DNA from: Apostichopus japonicus
Lineage: Eukaryota > Echinodermata > Holothuroidea > Aspidochirotida > Stichopodidae
Direction of reading: 5' to 3'
Assembly (NCBI RefSeq): GCF_037975245.1
Contig: NC_092582.1
Coordinates: forward strand, 25,398,077-25,462,076
DNA: 64,000 nucleotides
In this document: in pieces, positions 22,900-37,484 of the stretch
Layout of the letters: each line of letters starts with the position of its first letter
Position numbering within the stretch: the first letter of the stretch is position 1
Made by a program: the position numbers and the translations under genes
Notes under the pieces: model-generated
The model's database searches: none
Seen by the model: the letters and a program-made list of their open reading frames with translations, nothing else
Told to the model about the DNA's origin: nothing

Positions 22900-25800
22900 A
22901 TTAGAGATATTTAAATGATTTCTTGCAATTTTTTCTACTGGGTTATAACTGAATTAACATGATGAACCCGACAATCGGTGATAATAATAAATTTTAACGT
23001 GCCACACACGCACAGAGATCTTATACAGTAAAGGTATACAGCAAGACTGATTTGGCTTATAGAACTCGCCAGACACGAGTTAAAAGACATGACACTTTTA
23101 CCCAATAACAAATTTATGTTAATGTCACATGCCAGTAAACAGCCATTCAGAATCATACATGCTTTAATTCCTGAAAATGACTTAAGGGAAGTTTAACAGA
23201 GAATTTATAAATGGCATACATTAATATACATAGGGGTTCAAGGGGTCACGACACTTTAAGTGCTTGACACGACAGTATGTAAAAGTATAAATATAACAAT
23301 TTCATAACCACGTAGCCAGTCTCCATGTAAGAGGACTGCTGGATCTAAGAGCATTCCAGTTCGGTAAAGGAAGTTTTTTTTTGTGTTACGCCTAGGGTTC
23401 CTTTGTTTAATTCTCTTTAAACTGTTCTAAGAATACACCAGAGATGTAGGAACACGGTGCATGTAACAGCTGATACCTCGCTTTACAAAGTGGATAGGGG
23501 TGAGGAGGGTGGGGGGGATGGCGGCAGGAATAAGTTATGAAAGCGTCCGAAAATAAAATTATCAATTTAAGTTTTTTACACTTGGTTACTCGTCCAAATA
23601 TCGACCTTTCCGAAATTCTAAATAATGCACAAACTTATGTGACTTTGAATACATATTCTCTGAATCTCTCGTTAATTAGCTGTTCCTCACGAGATAATTT
23701 AGTAGCTATTAAACACACATCTGTCTAATATAGCCAAACATTAACTCTATGTGAGCAAATGTGTTGTTTACACTAACTACTTATTTCTTTGAGATTGATC
23801 AATGATGACATCATTAGCAGTGACGTCACTCCACCATTAACAATGGGAATCTCGATGTGTCCTTTAAAAACAGAACAATGAATGAGGGTACAATGTGTAC
23901 GAGTCTGAGAAATATTATTGAGTGGTGGAGATACTGTAGAGAGGTTTGTATGTATTTAAATTACTATGAATTAATTTAAATAATGAATTAACAGTAGGTA
24001 GAATATTAGTAAAGGTATTGATTGCTTGTGATGTTGTGAAACTATCCCGGTTATCAAGATATTCAGTTTTACAATATGTTAAATCTCTGCTTTTTAAGGT
24101 TAAATAAATGAAGACATGGGCTTCTCAGTGCATGCCTAAATGTTAAATGTTATCCACAGTTTTGAAAATTATTATAACTCAACTTTAATATGAATATTTT
24201 TAATAGGTGACATACAATATCTAAATTTGAAATACAACCTGGACTTATAGCAGTGACTTTATCGATCTAGTAAAATATATCAAATTAACTTCCACTTTAC
24301 TTTACATACAAATTCACTGTAGTGTTTACATTCATCTTTTTATTCTATTTTATTACTAATCAGTAAAGTACTGAGCTTTAAGATATATTTGGATATAACG
24401 ACAAGGAAACGTTATTCTCAGATGGAGACATTTGTTATAAACAAACAATCGAACAATTTGTGACATTCTTGAAAGTTGACCTTACTTGGCAACCTCTCTT
24501 GTAGTAAAATATCAGAGATGAACAATGCATGAAAATTCAGTGACGTACTTACTGAAATATTTTAGGAATCTGATATCAGAAGATAACCCTCTAATATAGG
24601 CTTCCACAGATCTCTGTTTGTAGGACATTGAATAACCATTGAAGTTAACTAAAATGATAAGGCTAAGGTATACTTATTATGACTCAAAATCATCATACAA
24701 AGATTGACATACATCCAAACATTTTTAAAAGTTCGTGTTTAACAATGTCGGCAGACTTTGACCTCTGCTAATCTCAAATGACCGTTAACCTTTAAATAAG
24801 TTTTAAAATAACATCTTCGCTGCTCAGTTTGGTTACTAAAGTATTTTGAGTCAGATGTAAGATTTCCCCTAAAGTGCTATGAATTAATCTAAAACAGCAG
24901 TAGTACAAAACCAGTCTGAGAGTTGATGTGGATGTGTCCCTATACAGGCTACCTCAGTATGAATATATTTGACTGGGTGGTACTGTACAGCTTGTTGTGC
25001 GCATGTCTGCTCGAGTGCTTACTGCGACGCTTATTATGTGTTTATCTGTTCAGATATTGGTGACCGAAGATTGGAACCTGGGAATATGTAGCTTAATTAG
25101 CATATCAGCACTTACTTAATTTGTTGTTGAATAATCATGGTAGGACTACAAACTATTATTGTAACTTTGATGTAAGCATACGTATTTCATAGCATTCAAT
25201 ATACAAATTATTGCACTAATTACGTGATCCTATTTCACTCATAATAAATTAAACACAACAATGGATGCCTGAAATATCCCTCACATGTTACGTTAATTAA
25301 AAGCGATTTATACGAGTGGAATATCTTAAGTATATTTTGAAGTTTTTCTTGTTTAATGCTTCTACACGTGTTATGTATACACTTTCTTATACAGTATCTG
25401 GAATATTAGCCTGTTCATTAACTCTTACAGACCACATACGGAGTAATTTTCAGTCCTGATTGCCTGCCTACTTTGTGATATTTTTTTTATGATATATTGC
25501 TCCTTAATGCATTATTCGGAAATGTAGAACTATAATAATTTAAATAATTTAAAAGAGAGCATATTCCAGATATGCTCCATGTAGTGTAAATTTATTTTAT
25601 TTATAACAACCTACTTTCAAAGCGTCCAATTATTAATTATTATACAACACCTAATTGTATTCTGGTCATTTGATTGGTCAATTGCTCGTTGATTGCATGC
25701 AAAAACCGCTCTATTCCACTCTATGAAATAGAACCATGGGTTATACTTTTTTGGTAGCACTTTTCTCAATGGTAAGAGAGCAGAGAAACCTGTCTGTTCA

Positions 25801-26838
25801 AAACAATCTGTTGCATGAGTGCATTTTACCCATCTTAATATAATATGTTGTATAAAACAAATAATGAATGGTTTCCATTCGTGCAATAATGCAAATATTT
25901 CATCGTTGAAAGATGTAATTTGTTCAATTCAACTCGGCTGCGCCTCGCTGAATGGAACATTCCATCTTTCAACTCATGAAATATTGCACTATTGCACTCA
26001 TAACCATTCATTATTTGTATAATATTATATCGATTAATTTAAAACTAAGGAAAACCTGCGATATATATATATGTAGCTTAATAAGCATATCAGCACATTC
26101 TTAATTTGTTGTTGAATAATCATGGTAAGACTTCCAACTAGTATTGTACCTTTGGTGTAAGCAGACGTACTTTATAGCATTCATATACAAATCATTGCAC
26201 CAGTTACTTGATCCTATTTCGCTGGTAATAAATAAACCACAAACATGGATGCCTTAACTATCCCTAGCATGTTACGTTAATTAAATGCGATATATACAAG
26301 TGGAATATGCTTAGTATATTTGAAGTTTTTCTTAAATAACTTGTTTAATGCTTCTATACGTGTTATGTATACCTTTTCTAATTACTTGATCCTATTTCGC
26401 TGGTAATAAATAAAACACAACCATGGATGCCATAAATATCCTTACATGTTACGTTAATTGAATGTGATATATATGAGTAGAATATCCTTAGTGCTTAAAT
26501 AGCTGGTTTCATGCTTCTACACGTGTTATGTATACATTAGTCTGTTCATTAACTCTTACACACCACATACGGAGTAATTTCCAGTCCTGATTGCCTACCC
26601 AGTACTTTGTGATATATTTAATGATAGCTTGCTCCTCATGCAATATTCTGAAATGTAGGACTATAATAATTTGAATAATTTAGAAGAGAGCATATTCCAG
26701 ATATGCTCCATATAGTGTAAATTTAGTTTATTTAGAACACCCTACTCTCAAAGCGTCCATGTATTAATTAATATTACTTGTCCATACTTTTAATGTACTG
26801 ACGTCATTTCTTTTACCTTTGACATTTCTTGATTTCAA
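22900..26838. repeat. Tandem duplication, copy 1 (3.94 kb)
   Basis: Nearly identical to 26840-30777. The first shared bases are ATTAGAGATATT (22900 and 26840) and the last are CTTGATTTCAA (26838 and 30777). Only two differences were noticed: G24975 versus T28915, and one T fewer in the run at about 25481. No protein-like gene was recognised in the unit. It contains diverged internal repeats (about 25085-25500, 26070-26370, 26380-26560) and a foldback. Confidence 0.97.
25858..26018. mobile_element. Foldback/MITE within duplication copy 1
   Basis: ACAAATAATGAATGG and the following sequence to GTTGAAAGATG is inverted, with some mismatches, as CATCTTTCAAC to CCATTCATTATTTGT. The loop contains CGGCTGCGCCTCG. 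The open frames across it on both strands are by-products of the hairpin. Confidence 0.75.
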
Positions 26839-26839
26839 T

Positions 26840-29800
26840 ATTAGAGATATTTAAATGATTTCTTGCAATTTTTTCTACTGGGTTATAACTGAATTAACAT
26901 GATGAACCCGACAATCGGTGATAATAATAAATTTTAACGTGCCACACACGCACAGAGATCTTATACAGTAAAGGTATACAGCAAGACTGATTTGGCTTAT
27001 AGAACTCGCCAGACACGAGTTAAAAGACATGACACTTTTACCCAATAACAAATTTATGTTAATGTCACATGCCAGTAAACAGCCATTCAGAATCATACAT
27101 GCTTTAATTCCTGAAAATGACTTAAGGGAAGTTTAACAGAGAATTTATAAATGGCATACATTAATATACATAGGGGTTCAAGGGGTCACGACACTTTAAG
27201 TGCTTGACACGACAGTATGTAAAAGTATAAATATAACAATTTCATAACCACGTAGCCAGTCTCCATGTAAGAGGACTGCTGGATCTAAGAGCATTCCAGT
27301 TCGGTAAAGGAAGTTTTTTTTTGTGTTACGCCTAGGGTTCCTTTGTTTAATTCTCTTTAAACTGTTCTAAGAATACACCAGAGATGTAGGAACACGGTGC
27401 ATGTAACAGCTGATACCTCGCTTTACAAAGTGGATAGGGGTGAGGAGGGTGGGGGGGATGGCGGCAGGAATAAGTTATGAAAGCGTCCGAAAATAAAATT
27501 ATCAATTTAAGTTTTTTACACTTGGTTACTCGTCCAAATATCGACCTTTCCGAAATTCTAAATAATGCACAAACTTATGTGACTTTGAATACATATTCTC
27601 TGAATCTCTCGTTAATTAGCTGTTCCTCACGAGATAATTTAGTAGCTATTAAACACACATCTGTCTAATATAGCCAAACATTAACTCTATGTGAGCAAAT
27701 GTGTTGTTTACACTAACTACTTATTTCTTTGAGATTGATCAATGATGACATCATTAGCAGTGACGTCACTCCACCATTAACAATGGGAATCTCGATGTGT
27801 CCTTTAAAAACAGAACAATGAATGAGGGTACAATGTGTACGAGTCTGAGAAATATTATTGAGTGGTGGAGATACTGTAGAGAGGTTTGTATGTATTTAAA
27901 TTACTATGAATTAATTTAAATAATGAATTAACAGTAGGTAGAATATTAGTAAAGGTATTGATTGCTTGTGATGTTGTGAAACTATCCCGGTTATCAAGAT
28001 ATTCAGTTTTACAATATGTTAAATCTCTGCTTTTTAAGGTTAAATAAATGAAGACATGGGCTTCTCAGTGCATGCCTAAATGTTAAATGTTATCCACAGT
28101 TTTGAAAATTATTATAACTCAACTTTAATATGAATATTTTTAATAGGTGACATACAATATCTAAATTTGAAATACAACCTGGACTTATAGCAGTGACTTT
28201 ATCGATCTAGTAAAATATATCAAATTAACTTCCACTTTACTTTACATACAAATTCACTGTAGTGTTTACATTCATCTTTTTATTCTATTTTATTACTAAT
28301 CAGTAAAGTACTGAGCTTTAAGATATATTTGGATATAACGACAAGGAAACGTTATTCTCAGATGGAGACATTTGTTATAAACAAACAATCGAACAATTTG
28401 TGACATTCTTGAAAGTTGACCTTACTTGGCAACCTCTCTTGTAGTAAAATATCAGAGATGAACAATGCATGAAAATTCAGTGACGTACTTACTGAAATAT
28501 TTTAGGAATCTGATATCAGAAGATAACCCTCTAATATAGGCTTCCACAGATCTCTGTTTGTAGGACATTGAATAACCATTGAAGTTAACTAAAATGATAA
28601 GGCTAAGGTATACTTATTATGACTCAAAATCATCATACAAAGATTGACATACATCCAAACATTTTTAAAAGTTCGTGTTTAACAATGTCGGCAGACTTTG
28701 ACCTCTGCTAATCTCAAATGACCGTTAACCTTTAAATAAGTTTTAAAATAACATCTTCGCTGCTCAGTTTGGTTACTAAAGTATTTTGAGTCAGATGTAA
28801 GATTTCCCCTAAAGTGCTATGAATTAATCTAAAACAGCAGTAGTACAAAACCAGTCTGAGAGTTGATGTGGATGTGTCCCTATACAGGCTACCTCAGTAT
28901 GAATATATTTGACTTGGTGGTACTGTACAGCTTGTTGTGCGCATGTCTGCTCGAGTGCTTACTGCGACGCTTATTATGTGTTTATCTGTTCAGATATTGG
29001 TGACCGAAGATTGGAACCTGGGAATATGTAGCTTAATTAGCATATCAGCACTTACTTAATTTGTTGTTGAATAATCATGGTAGGACTACAAACTATTATT
29101 GTAACTTTGATGTAAGCATACGTATTTCATAGCATTCAATATACAAATTATTGCACTAATTACGTGATCCTATTTCACTCATAATAAATTAAACACAACA
29201 ATGGATGCCTGAAATATCCCTCACATGTTACGTTAATTAAAAGCGATTTATACGAGTGGAATATCTTAAGTATATTTTGAAGTTTTTCTTGTTTAATGCT
29301 TCTACACGTGTTATGTATACACTTTCTTATACAGTATCTGGAATATTAGCCTGTTCATTAACTCTTACAGACCACATACGGAGTAATTTTCAGTCCTGAT
29401 TGCCTGCCTACTTTGTGATATTTTTTTATGATATATTGCTCCTTAATGCATTATTCGGAAATGTAGAACTATAATAATTTAAATAATTTAAAAGAGAGCA
29501 TATTCCAGATATGCTCCATGTAGTGTAAATTTATTTTATTTATAACAACCTACTTTCAAAGCGTCCAATTATTAATTATTATACAACACCTAATTGTATT
29601 CTGGTCATTTGATTGGTCAATTGCTCGTTGATTGCATGCAAAAACCGCTCTATTCCACTCTATGAAATAGAACCATGGGTTATACTTTTTTGGTAGCACT
29701 TTTCTCAATGGTAAGAGAGCAGAGAAACCTGTCTGTTCAAAACAATCTGTTGCATGAGTGCATTTTACCCATCTTAATATAATATGTTGTATAAAACAAA

Positions 29801-30777
29801 TAATGAATGGTTTCCATTCGTGCAATAATGCAAATATTTCATCGTTGAAAGATGTAATTTGTTCAATTCAACTCGGCTGCGCCTCGCTGAATGGAACATT
29901 CCATCTTTCAACTCATGAAATATTGCACTATTGCACTCATAACCATTCATTATTTGTATAATATTATATCGATTAATTTAAAACTAAGGAAAACCTGCGA
30001 TATATATATATGTAGCTTAATAAGCATATCAGCACATTCTTAATTTGTTGTTGAATAATCATGGTAAGACTTCCAACTAGTATTGTACCTTTGGTGTAAG
30101 CAGACGTACTTTATAGCATTCATATACAAATCATTGCACCAGTTACTTGATCCTATTTCGCTGGTAATAAATAAACCACAAACATGGATGCCTTAACTAT
30201 CCCTAGCATGTTACGTTAATTAAATGCGATATATACAAGTGGAATATGCTTAGTATATTTGAAGTTTTTCTTAAATAACTTGTTTAATGCTTCTATACGT
30301 GTTATGTATACCTTTTCTAATTACTTGATCCTATTTCGCTGGTAATAAATAAAACACAACCATGGATGCCATAAATATCCTTACATGTTACGTTAATTGA
30401 ATGTGATATATATGAGTAGAATATCCTTAGTGCTTAAATAGCTGGTTTCATGCTTCTACACGTGTTATGTATACATTAGTCTGTTCATTAACTCTTACAC
30501 ACCACATACGGAGTAATTTCCAGTCCTGATTGCCTACCCAGTACTTTGTGATATATTTAATGATAGCTTGCTCCTCATGCAATATTCTGAAATGTAGGAC
30601 TATAATAATTTGAATAATTTAGAAGAGAGCATATTCCAGATATGCTCCATATAGTGTAAATTTAGTTTATTTAGAACACCCTACTCTCAAAGCGTCCATG
30701 TATTAATTAATATTACTTGTCCATACTTTTAATGTACTGACGTCATTTCTTTTACCTTTGACATTTCTTGATTTCAA
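26840..30777. repeat. Tandem duplication, copy 2 (3.94 kb)
   Basis: Second copy of the unit at 22900-26838, directly adjacent with one extra T between them (26839). Both outer flanks carry CAA at the breakpoint (CACAA|ATTAGAG on the left, TTCAA|AGATGG on the right), suggesting microhomology-based joining. Confidence 0.97.
29797..29957. mobile_element. Foldback/MITE within duplication copy 2
   Basis: Same hairpin as at 25858-26018, carried along by the tandem duplication. Confidence 0.75.
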
Positions 30778-33700
30778 AGATGGTGGGATCGATGTGACCG
30801 GAATAGTGTCTGGTAGAATATATCCTTTTGCAGTGTAAAATGGACCAAACCTGTGAATATTAGTAATAATAAGAATCACATCATGGTAACGATTCTAAGG
30901 AGACTGGCGTGCTATCCATCTTATATAATAAAGAAATTAAAATACCTCATATGTTCAAAATAAGATATGAATGATATTGTGGATCAAATTAAGGCGGATA
31001 AATGAGATTGGAGGTCAAATGTTGGTATACATACATGGAAACATAATGACAAGTTTATTTTGAAGTGTAACAAAATTGCTGCTTACGAAGCATTGTGATG
31101 TATCAAATATAACAATTAAATTTCCATCGGAACCTCAATCCTTGATCTCAGTTCTGTAAAAATACAATTTTAGTTGCAACACTGTTACTGTAGTTCATGT
31201 TATTAAGTACATGAAATGAAATTTAATTAGAATTTGGGAAGAGGGAGTTAAGAGCATTGGATTATTTAATTAGCTTAATGACAATAGGTAAAGGTGAAAT
31301 GAAATAAAAGCGTTAATGCTTGAAGTCAGATTGATTAAAAGTGTCGTTATGTGTTTACAATTGTTTAAATTTAAAGAACACTCTTCACCTTGGTTATATT
31401 TATAAATTTTCAACATGTATCACCGAGTTTGTCATCATGTACAATGTGTATTACGTCATGTGGCTGGGGTTAATACAATGTGTAGTGTTAAGATAGTTAA
31501 TCGTGTGTGTGTATATATACAAAATGGGTCAAAAAAGTTTCGAGAAGATAGTGACTTTCCTTAGTTATGTATACAAAATGTGGGTTTATGGTTCTTCATC
31601 AGCTTAAAACTTAGATCATGTCTCACGTAATCGTTGATTTATTGATATACGAGCAAACAACTTAAAGCATTGAATAATTGACTACGCGTTATGTGCCCAC
31701 CCGTCACGAAGGTATACACAACTTTATCTTGCATTATTATGCCTAGCGGTCTATGCGTAGAGCATTCTTCTTTCTCTTTATGCCTTCTGAAAGCGTAGAT
31801 TCGAGATATTTAGGCACAATAACTTAACATGTTTTAACTCTATTCGCTGCGACTTGACGAAACGAAAACCCCGGATGTGCGACCGACGGAATACTATAAC
31901 CCACAGATCTCTACTAACTGTATTCCCAGGAACATAACACCTCTCCTTCGGTTTATTTTCTGTTTTATATTCCTTTTATTTTTACTTGGCGACCATGTGA
32001 CTATCACAGTGTACTGATAAAAAAGTTTTAATCAGCATAACACCATGATTCATGTAAAACGTCGCAAATCATTACGCAATGAGTTAATTTAAACAAGTGA
32101 ATAATTGTCTTTTCTTTAACTCGGCAACAAACAATATATGTACCATGGGCGTTCATGAACCATATCAGATTTACTTTGCTGAGACAGATATCAAGGTGTC
32201 TTTGGAAGCAGAGCATGCGGTAATTGTATTATAACTTCATCAACTGTACATTCAAAGGCACATTGGTAGGTATTCCTGGTTTCTGTTATTGGATGGGCCA
32301 TGCGGTCACCAAGAGCCCCCTTGCCATCTGTCTCCTTGAGGGGGGTGGGGGAGGAGTTAGCGAATTGTGACATGGTTCTTGCTTCTATTTATTTTTTCTA
32401 TGCTAATCTTGGTTCTGATTTTATACTGACTTGGTATATACTTCTGATATTAACTGACAATGGCCATATTTACGACCTGGCAGTTGTAAAAGTGTTGATT
32501 CCGATTGTTAACTTGTAGGTTCATTCATTGTGTAGAAATCTGTTTGTTAGCTTGTGTTATTACAATAATGTAAACCATTTGGAAGAAAGTATGAAGGTGA
32601 TGATGACAGCCTTCTAAGTCTTTCTAAATTCGCTAGAAACAGTTTAGTTGCAAATTTGAAATCGATTTCTAGTTGTCATTGTATATTATTCATTTTAAAC
32701 TTCGATGGAATAATTTAATTCACTGTCACCTGTTCTGTGCAGATTAAAACAACTAGTGCAGTATATAATTCGATATTTAAAGAGAGATAAGATCCCATAA
32801 AACGAATCTTAATAGCTCTCATGTGCTTTGTTTTCTTATTCGTGTTGTTGTTTGCTTGCTTATGTTTATGGCTGAGAAATGTTGCGAAATATGTTAACTT
32901 AAGGGATGTATTGGATCTTATGACTATATTTTTAGATTTGCTATAGGCGGCATGAACCTTCGAATAACTCATTCCCTGCTAAACACGAACAATATTTCAT
33001 CTTAATAAATTCGCACGATTTAATCATAATATTATTGGTTGTAATGGTAAACACTAAAATCAACCAATTCTTGATGATAAAGATGCCGCTGTAAAACATG
33101 TGGTGCTGACACTTTTCAGCATAAATGTCGAAGACGTTTGAGTCACTTGATATTATTTGATAAGAACAAAACAGTAGACAGGGCTGGCTAACTAAAGAAT
33201 TCAAAACGTTCGATTTTCAAATTAAATAGTTTATCAGTTAAAAATTAACCATTTTCCTTTTCCACAGCTTAAGGAAAGACAAATTATATGGAGCATAATT
33301 TGTTAGCTTTATACGTCATAATGGGATTATGAACATATTGTATAAAACCTCAAAGATTTTCAAGGTTACGTTTAATCAACTTTACAGAATAAAAATGTTC
33401 TTCATAGAGCTAGGCAATTAAGAACCTTCAATGTTTGTAGTCACATATTAGATATGTGAGCTATATTAATGGCTATTCAATTATGTGTTAATTAGGCAGA
33501 CTTCCATATACCAACAAGGAGTGCATAAAGAAAGAAAAATTGAAGAAAGGGAAATAAAACATTCCTTCTATCAAATTAAGGAGAGGAGCAAGTGAGGGAT
33601 GTATTAAACAACCAAGGAAATCAAGTTTACTCATTTCAAATATATAAACAGAGAATAGCAATGAGAACACGTTGTAATATCATGGCATATGACATACAGT

Positions 33701-35741
33701 ATCACTGAATGGCTGTTTGATATATACCTAACCCGTATTGAATAAAATGATGCATTATTCCCAGCCACTGCTAGACACGGACAGACCTAGTTATCGTCAG
33801 TTTCCATAGTTACGTTGCATGGCAGTTACAACATTCCAGGTGTACAATAGATGCGTGACTCATTTATCTTTCTATTCATTATCTTTAACCGGCTCCTGTC
33901 ATCTATTATTATGCTAATTAGGTATTTACAGGAGATCCAGGTGTGTCATCTCTACTGTTAACTTTTTTTACTTTAGAAATAAATTGTTTGAATCAATTGT
34001 CTGTGCAGAAAACTGTTGTACAAGCAGAGTAGGCCTACTGTGTGTGGTAAAACGTTGATGATGTTATTGGGTAGAAACAGAATTGATTTGAAGGGCCTAA
34101 AAAACGATTATGTACGACGGGGATGGGGGAGTGGCGAAGGAAGGGGTGGTGGTGGGTCCAGGTAAGGTGTCTGAAGGGGAGTGGGGTAGAGGGGGCAAGA
34201 CTAAACTTACCCAAGAGCACACTGGGATTAATGTAAAGTATTTAGTCTAGATAGGGAATAAACATAATGTGTTACATTTTTTTTATAGTCAGACCAAACA
34301 AAACCCCAAAGTGTATTATTTCCAGTAATATTTTTCTCCTTGGTTACAGTTATTCCTGGAATGGCGGTATTTCACTTATAACATATATTAAGCAGCTTTC
34401 TTTCCACATACTAAATATTTGGTGGAGGTGCGATGGGGGGGGGGCGGGTGCGACTTTCTTTTTAGTAAACACGTCAGCTGTAAGTTGAAGATGTCACTGA
34501 TTGTTTAGTGAATGGTAAGGACGGAAAGGATACACTTTTACGAGGTTTGATCTGTGAGACCAAAGAAGGCGAGAGAAGGAGCGAGAGGGGGGGTGGTTTG
34601 GGGTGGGGGGGGGTTGGGGGTCTTGGAGGATTAATTAACACTGAATTGTAAAGGGCCAAGTAGGGACGTCATGATCGAATCAAGTTTGAAGTAACATTAA
34701 TACGAGGAATATTAAAACATTAAACAGATTTTGTTGAAAGTTATGAATTATACAAAGCTGAAGCTCTCGGTTACATTTTTAGTTATGTTAAAATATAAGC
34801 ATAAATATTAAATTTGCTTATTTTGTATAACATCGTATTTCAAACTATATAAAGAAGAAATTGATGTAGTTTTAAGTGGTTTAAACTTGAACCTCTAAAA
34901 TTTATCAGATACAGATTTGCCTTTAATGATATTTACGGCAATAATTTTTTTTTTAAACTTCATAGTTAACTCAATAACAAGTATTTATATCCTTTTTGTT
35001 AACTTTTATTTTGTTTTAATTTGTTAACCTATTTTGAGTAGCTATTTTTGAAGTTTTGACTACTAAAACTGTTTTATTGGTTGCTTGTTTGGTATTTGCT
35101 ATAAGTATCATAATCTGATCACAACTTTGGGGAGTCTATAACAACAAAGTTATGAGTTATTACTATTTTTATTGCCATCATTTTACTACTTTAATATTAA
35201 TAACGATTTTCAATCCCTTTCGTTGAGAAATTTTTAAATTAATTGTTCATAATTGAAAATCAAATATTTCAGAGGTTTCAGTCAAAAGTAACAGTTATTC
35301 CTTATAAAACTACTTTAAATAGAAAGAATATTAATTTTACTAAATCCAACTACCTTGTGTATATCTTATTTTATCCTAATAAACATTCCTGTCATTCTAA
35401 AACCTAATTCTTAGTTAAATGTTAACAATGAACTAAACAAAGAACGTTTTAAACAACCCCAACCACCCCTCCACCCCTCTCTTACAAATACTCTCTTAAA
35501 ATATTCCCTATTAATCCATTGTATTTTGTTTTATTTATCATAATATCCTACAGAATTCCTGTCTCGATGACCTAATTATTCAAATAAATCCAACTTATCT
35601 AATTAAATCCAATCCTTGACATTAAACTACAGCAGACTTTACATTCTCTATTGTTAGTTTAATATTGATAACTTTTATTAATTAAATTAATTCCCTGTTT
35701 AACTGTTATGATGATTCTAACATCTACACCGGAATACTTAC
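30778..35741. other. No recognised gene (probable NLR intron or 3' flank)
   Basis: AT-rich, with poly-G tracts near 34434-34446 and 34586-34620. The NLR exon at 35742 ends in phase 2 at a GTAAGT donor, so more exons should lie on the minus strand at lower coordinates, but none with LRR-like sequence was found here. Only a weak tRNA-like segment was noted. Confidence 0.4.
31738..31816 (+). repeat. Degenerate tRNA-like segment (possible SINE head)
   Basis: TAGCGGTCTATGCGTAGAGC resembles a tRNA A-box/D-arm and GTAGATTCGAGAT a weak B-box/T-arm. GCCTA and TAGGC could pair as an acceptor-stem remnant. The B-box is only about 7/10, so this is not a functional tRNA. Confidence 0.25.
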
Positions 35742-35950
35742 TCCAGCACCTTCAAGCTTTTACACTGTGAGGAGTAAGACAAGATGGCCACCAACTCTTC
35801 ATTAGTTAGTCTCCTTTCTTTGTCAGTGATCTCCAGCTTCTTGAGAGAACTCAGGATAGGGAGAGAGAGACCAGACTTAAGGATAAGGTTCAGACGAGAC
35901 TCATCAACTCTAGGAGAGCAGTGGAATAGATACACACAGGAGATAGGAAT
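35742..35950 (-). CDS. NLR exon 5: leucine-rich repeat segment
   Basis: Acceptor TTTCATTCTAG, incoming phase 0 (matching exon 4), 209 coding bases, donor GTAAGTATT. The peptide runs from IPISCVYLFHCSPRVDESRL through LPILSSLKKLEITD and LTNEELVAILSYS to CKSLKVLE. The spaced Leu and the SLKVLE ending fit the NLR-type LRR ladder. It ends in phase 2, so translation continues into an exon not found in the window. Adjacent downstream LRR exons of similar size would be expected from the family. Confidence 0.82.
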
Positions 35951-37179
35951 CTAGAATGAAAGAATAGAGATACTGATAATAGAGTAGATAGAGATAAAAA
36001 GATTGGATTTGGTTAGGACTAGAATAATTATTATCATATTATAAATAATAAAAATAACGCAATAAAAATAGAGGAAAGTAAAGCGATAAACTAAAACATT
36101 TGGGTCGTGTTTATTTGTGAATAGGAATAAATTAATGGAAAGGAAATAAGGGATTGATTTTAAGGGGAGACAAATATTAACAGAAATAATTAGATTAGAG
36201 GAAAATAATGTAGTATTAAAGGGTTTCTTTAATTGTTTTACAATTAAATGATTAATTAAATGTGTTATAGCTACATTAGTAAGGTTTAATAAAATAAGAA
36301 TGTGAGTCTACATATTTTAATTTATTAGTTAGTAGGAAACAAATCTCAATGACGGGTTGATAATTATATTATAAAAAGGGTAAATAGAAATTGAGATTAT
36401 TCTATCTTTTGAAGAAAAATATTGATCAAATTTATTTGTGTTTTAATTGAGAACTTTCAGAAGGTAAAAGTAATTTAAATGTAAATATTAGTCACTAGTG
36501 TAGTAGGAATCATGAAAAGGAAACTTCTACTTCAACTATAATACAAGGTTTTTATAAAGTTTAAGGAGATTTGGAAGAATTATATTTAAATAAATAGATT
36601 GTTTCGTATCATTAAAAATGCAATTTAGAGAAGCAGATGTAGATCAAATTCAAGTTTCAAGAGAGAAGGTCGATGAGGCTGAAACTCAAATTTTAATATA
36701 CAAATTATAAAATTATTGATCCAAATCCTACTATTCTGCTTGAATTATAAATATTTCCAATTAATACGATTTGTTAAAAGATTTTGTCTATCTGTGTTTA
36801 GTTATTAAATTCATTCCTAAGTTACGGTTTGATTGTGAAATAACTTGTCGTGGATTTTTTCGAAATGTAACATTTTTCTTTCTTTCTGTTTGTAGATATT
36901 TCAAGGTATTGCTTATGACCTTAAATTTCTAAACTTTATCGTTTCTTCTAATTAAATAGTATCACCCGCTTCTTACATTTTTCTTTACAAATAATATTGT
37001 TAAATGGATACACTTCATATCCTTGAGGGTTAATTATACTAATTAATAATTAGAGCTACGGCTCTGCCTAACGTCTGCTATGGCGTGTTGCAGCGTAAAA
37101 GAAATGGCGCACATTAAATTTCAAAACCATTTTAATTAATTATTAAATATCATGTGGCCATGAGTTTCGTAGGAAGGTA

Positions 37180-37270
37180 CTTTTGAGCGGGGGGGGGGGG
37201 CTGAAGACTGTTGGCCGGCCTGGGGGAGGGGTCTAAGTGGAGGGGGTGTCCCCCTCCCCTTTGGATCTTT
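37180..37270. repeat. G/C-tract repeat fragment in NLR intron 4
   Basis: A poly-G run is followed by GGCCGGCCTGGGGGAGGGGTC and GTCCCCCTCCCC. The block is GC-rich and sharply different from its AT-rich surroundings, as in other G-tract repeats of this window. Confidence 0.45.
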
Positions 37271-37484
37271 TGCTATGTGTTAGAGGTATTTGTAATGAAC
37301 ACTCCATCAAACAAAAAACCTTGAATAGTTTAGGTAGGTCACACAACTATGGATATAATCTTGAATGTACTTTGTTTGTTATTTGATTTGCATTTTGCTT
37401 TAATATTGGAAATATGATTTGAAATATAATTGGACAGTAAAATCACATCAACTCCATCTTTGATATTCATCTCAAATCATCATA

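Noticed and set aside
22935-29961. Identical small open frames in both duplication copies (for example 22935-23156 and 26875-27096)
   Set aside because: Identity comes from the recent duplication of DNA and is not evidence of selection. The peptides are AT-rich and unrecognisable, and two of the frames lie on a hairpin element.
31738-31816. A functional tRNA gene
   Set aside because: The B-box and stems are too degenerate; kept only as a low-confidence tRNA-like repeat.
32191-32518. Overlapping open frames on both strands near 32.3 kb
   Set aside because: No domain or splice support. The Pro/Gly-rich parts come from a short G-tract.
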